Shown piece after piece: positions 63,158 through 64,000 of a stretch of 64,000 bases of DNA. The notes under the pieces are model-generated. The model did no database searches. It was not told the DNA's origin and saw nothing but the letters and a program-made list of their open reading frames with translations. Numbering within the stretch: the stretch's first letter is position 1; every line of letters begins with the position of its first letter. Source of the stretch: Limnephilus marmoratus (lineage: Eukaryota > Arthropoda > Insecta > Trichoptera > Limnephilidae); NCBI GenBank assembly GCA_917880885.1, contig OU862928.1, positions 37,250,962 to 37,314,961 of the forward strand, read 5' to 3'. Made by a program: the position numbers and the translations under genes.

Positions 63158-64000
63158 TTATTGGTTATTGATTGAGGGGGACAAAATGTTTTTGTTAGTA
63201 TCGTTAATAATAATAGCAGGTGTTCCGTTATCTCTGCGGACGTAAACTTGACCTCCCTTTGTCCAGGCGAACTTAAACCAGTTTTCATGGGTAGCTTTTC
63301 TCGCGAGAAACCATAGATGTTTTGCGCGAAAGGTCAGGTGTTCCGAGATGTAAATTTGGGAGCTTGGTCCTGCCATTCCGATAAGTGTGGTGTTTAGTTT
63401 ATCCTCACGATTTGGGGCTTGTTTGTTGTAGTTTTTTATGTCTCGCAGGAAATCATCTCGGTCGATGGTGGTTTTGAATTTCACTACTATTGGCCTGCGT
63501 TGATCTTTTTTGGACTTTTGGTTAATACGGTAAGCTGCATCGATGTTATTGGACTCGTTGTTGGAATTGGTTATTTTTTTAATGTTAAAAATGTAGTTAT
63601 TTAAGTTTTCCCCATTAAGTTCGGGGATCCCCCTAATTTCTACATTTTTTGACTTATTTGTCCTTTCGATTTGTTCCATTTGGTTTTCTAGGACTTCGAT
63701 TCTCGTTTCAAGGTCAGTGTTCCTTTTTTCAAGTTTGCTGTTTGTGTCCTCTAGATCGTGGACTCGATGTAAGATGTCCTCATACTGTTTGCTCATAGCC
63801 GCCAAAGTAGCGAGAATTTGGGTATTTTGCTCAAGCAACTTAGAAAGTAGTTCAGTATCAACAAGGGCACTACCACTGGCTTTGGTAGAGGGCACAGCAC
63901 ATAAGCATTGGGTGCATTTTAACTGAGTGCGTCGCTCCTTACTGAGACGACGGTATGAGCTCTCAGTTACCCCACCGCAGAGTAAATGATATGTTCCTTT
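63158..64000 (-). CDS. LINE ORF1 protein, C-terminal 280 residues (N-terminus outside window)
   Basis: The minus frame is open from the window edge to TAA at 63158-63160. No ATG in frame lies before GTG at 63895, and the coding pattern continues upstream to 64000: HLLCGGVTESSYRRL and LKCTQC form the second half of a PHD-like zinc finger, common at the N-terminus of insect LINE ORF1 proteins. Next comes a coiled coil (LLEQNTQILATLAAM; LEKRNTDLETRIEVLENQ), then KNVEIRGIPE and a C-terminal domain with HLTFRAKHLWFLARKA and WFKFAWTKGGQVYVRR, like the baculovirus FP-related fold found in ORF1 proteins. The role expected from the family is binding of LINE RNA and chaperoning in the RNP. No stop or frame change seen in the window. 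Confidence 0.85.
   Translation of the reverse strand, partial: KGTYHLLCGGVTESSYRRLSKERRTQLKCTQCLCAVPSTKASGSALVDTELLSKLLEQNTQILATLAAMSKQYEDILHRVHDLEDTNSKLEKRNTDLETRIEVLENQMEQIERTNKSKNVEIRGIPELNGENLNNYIFNIKKITNSNNESNNIDAAYRINQKSKKDQRRPIVVKFKTTIDRDDFLRDIKNYNKQAPNREDKLNTTLIGMAGPSSQIYISEHLTFRAKHLWFLARKATHENWFKFAWTKGGQVYVRRDNGTPAIIINDTNKNILSPSINNQ

Larger units (their letters stand above)
59110..64000 (-). mobile_element. Nearly intact non-LTR retrotransposon (LINE), two ORFs, runs off the window
   Basis: From right to left: ORF1 (open at the window edge, to 63158), a 680-base inter-ORF spacer with satellite-like repeats, ORF2 with endonuclease and reverse transcriptase (62480-59515), a short 3' UTR with a hairpin (59199-59244) and a 23-base poly(A) (T-run 59110-59132). 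It lies within a SINE E. The intact tail and only two visible lesions in ORF2 mark it as the youngest element here. The clade is CR1/Jockey-like and was not resolved. Confidence 0.85.

Noticed and set aside
62473..63288. 271-codon Y/I/L-rich, apparently membrane-like protein
   Set aside because: It is the inter-ORF satellite read in one frame and overlaps the end of ORF1 in another frame.

Overview
The window looks like one stretch of a repeat-rich, AT-rich insect-type nuclear genome. Evidence: short TTAGG-type telomere-like runs (28031-28056, 42149-42166), many 5'-truncated non-LTR retrotransposons with AAATAAAT or poly(A) tails, tRNA-derived SINEs with A and B boxes, hAT-like elements with 8-bp target duplications, and micro- and minisatellites. 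No operon, ribosome-binding site or CRISPR array was found. The species cannot be told from this sequence; Hemiptera or another TTAGG-telomere order is only a guess.

Layout. 1-1.4 kb is a broken copy of a PIN/FEN-like nuclease gene with a C-terminal CXC cysteine motif, the only recognisable non-retroelement protein family. 2-25 kb is a mosaic of LINE fragments, two interspersed repeat families opening with a CCCGGC-type motif (A and B), SINE families (here called C, D and E) and a 745-bp heptamer satellite (16006-16752). 26.5-33.4 kb holds a candidate small spliced gene or pseudogene (26706-27329), interrupted by a hAT-like element (F) that was itself hit by a LINE. A second, inverted F copy carries a further hAT-like element inside it, and the whole stack sits in a SINE E. 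33.8-43.8 kb has more LINE and SINE copies and two tandem arrays. 44.6-49 kb is a pair of about 640-bp inverted arms around 3 kb of low-coding DNA, with a hammerhead-like motif at its outer edge. 52.7-52.95 kb holds a possible host promoter and first coding exon. 53.4-55.3 kb is a 5'-truncated LINE with an open reverse transcriptase frame. 56.3-58.3 kb has three kinds of tandem arrays. 59.1-64 kb is a nearly intact LINE on the minus strand (ORF1 and ORF2), inserted into a SINE E through its poly(A) tail.

Functionally, almost all protein-coding sequence belongs to retroelements. LINE enzymes of the kind encoded at 53.8-62.5 kb plausibly mobilise both LINEs and SINEs. Three LINE tails share a 3'-UTR stem-loop with a conserved loop and compensatory stems, and a fourth has a related but weaker hairpin. 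This is the best candidate here for a functional RNA recognition signal. Coordinates of repeat boundaries are read by eye and may be off by 5-20 bases.
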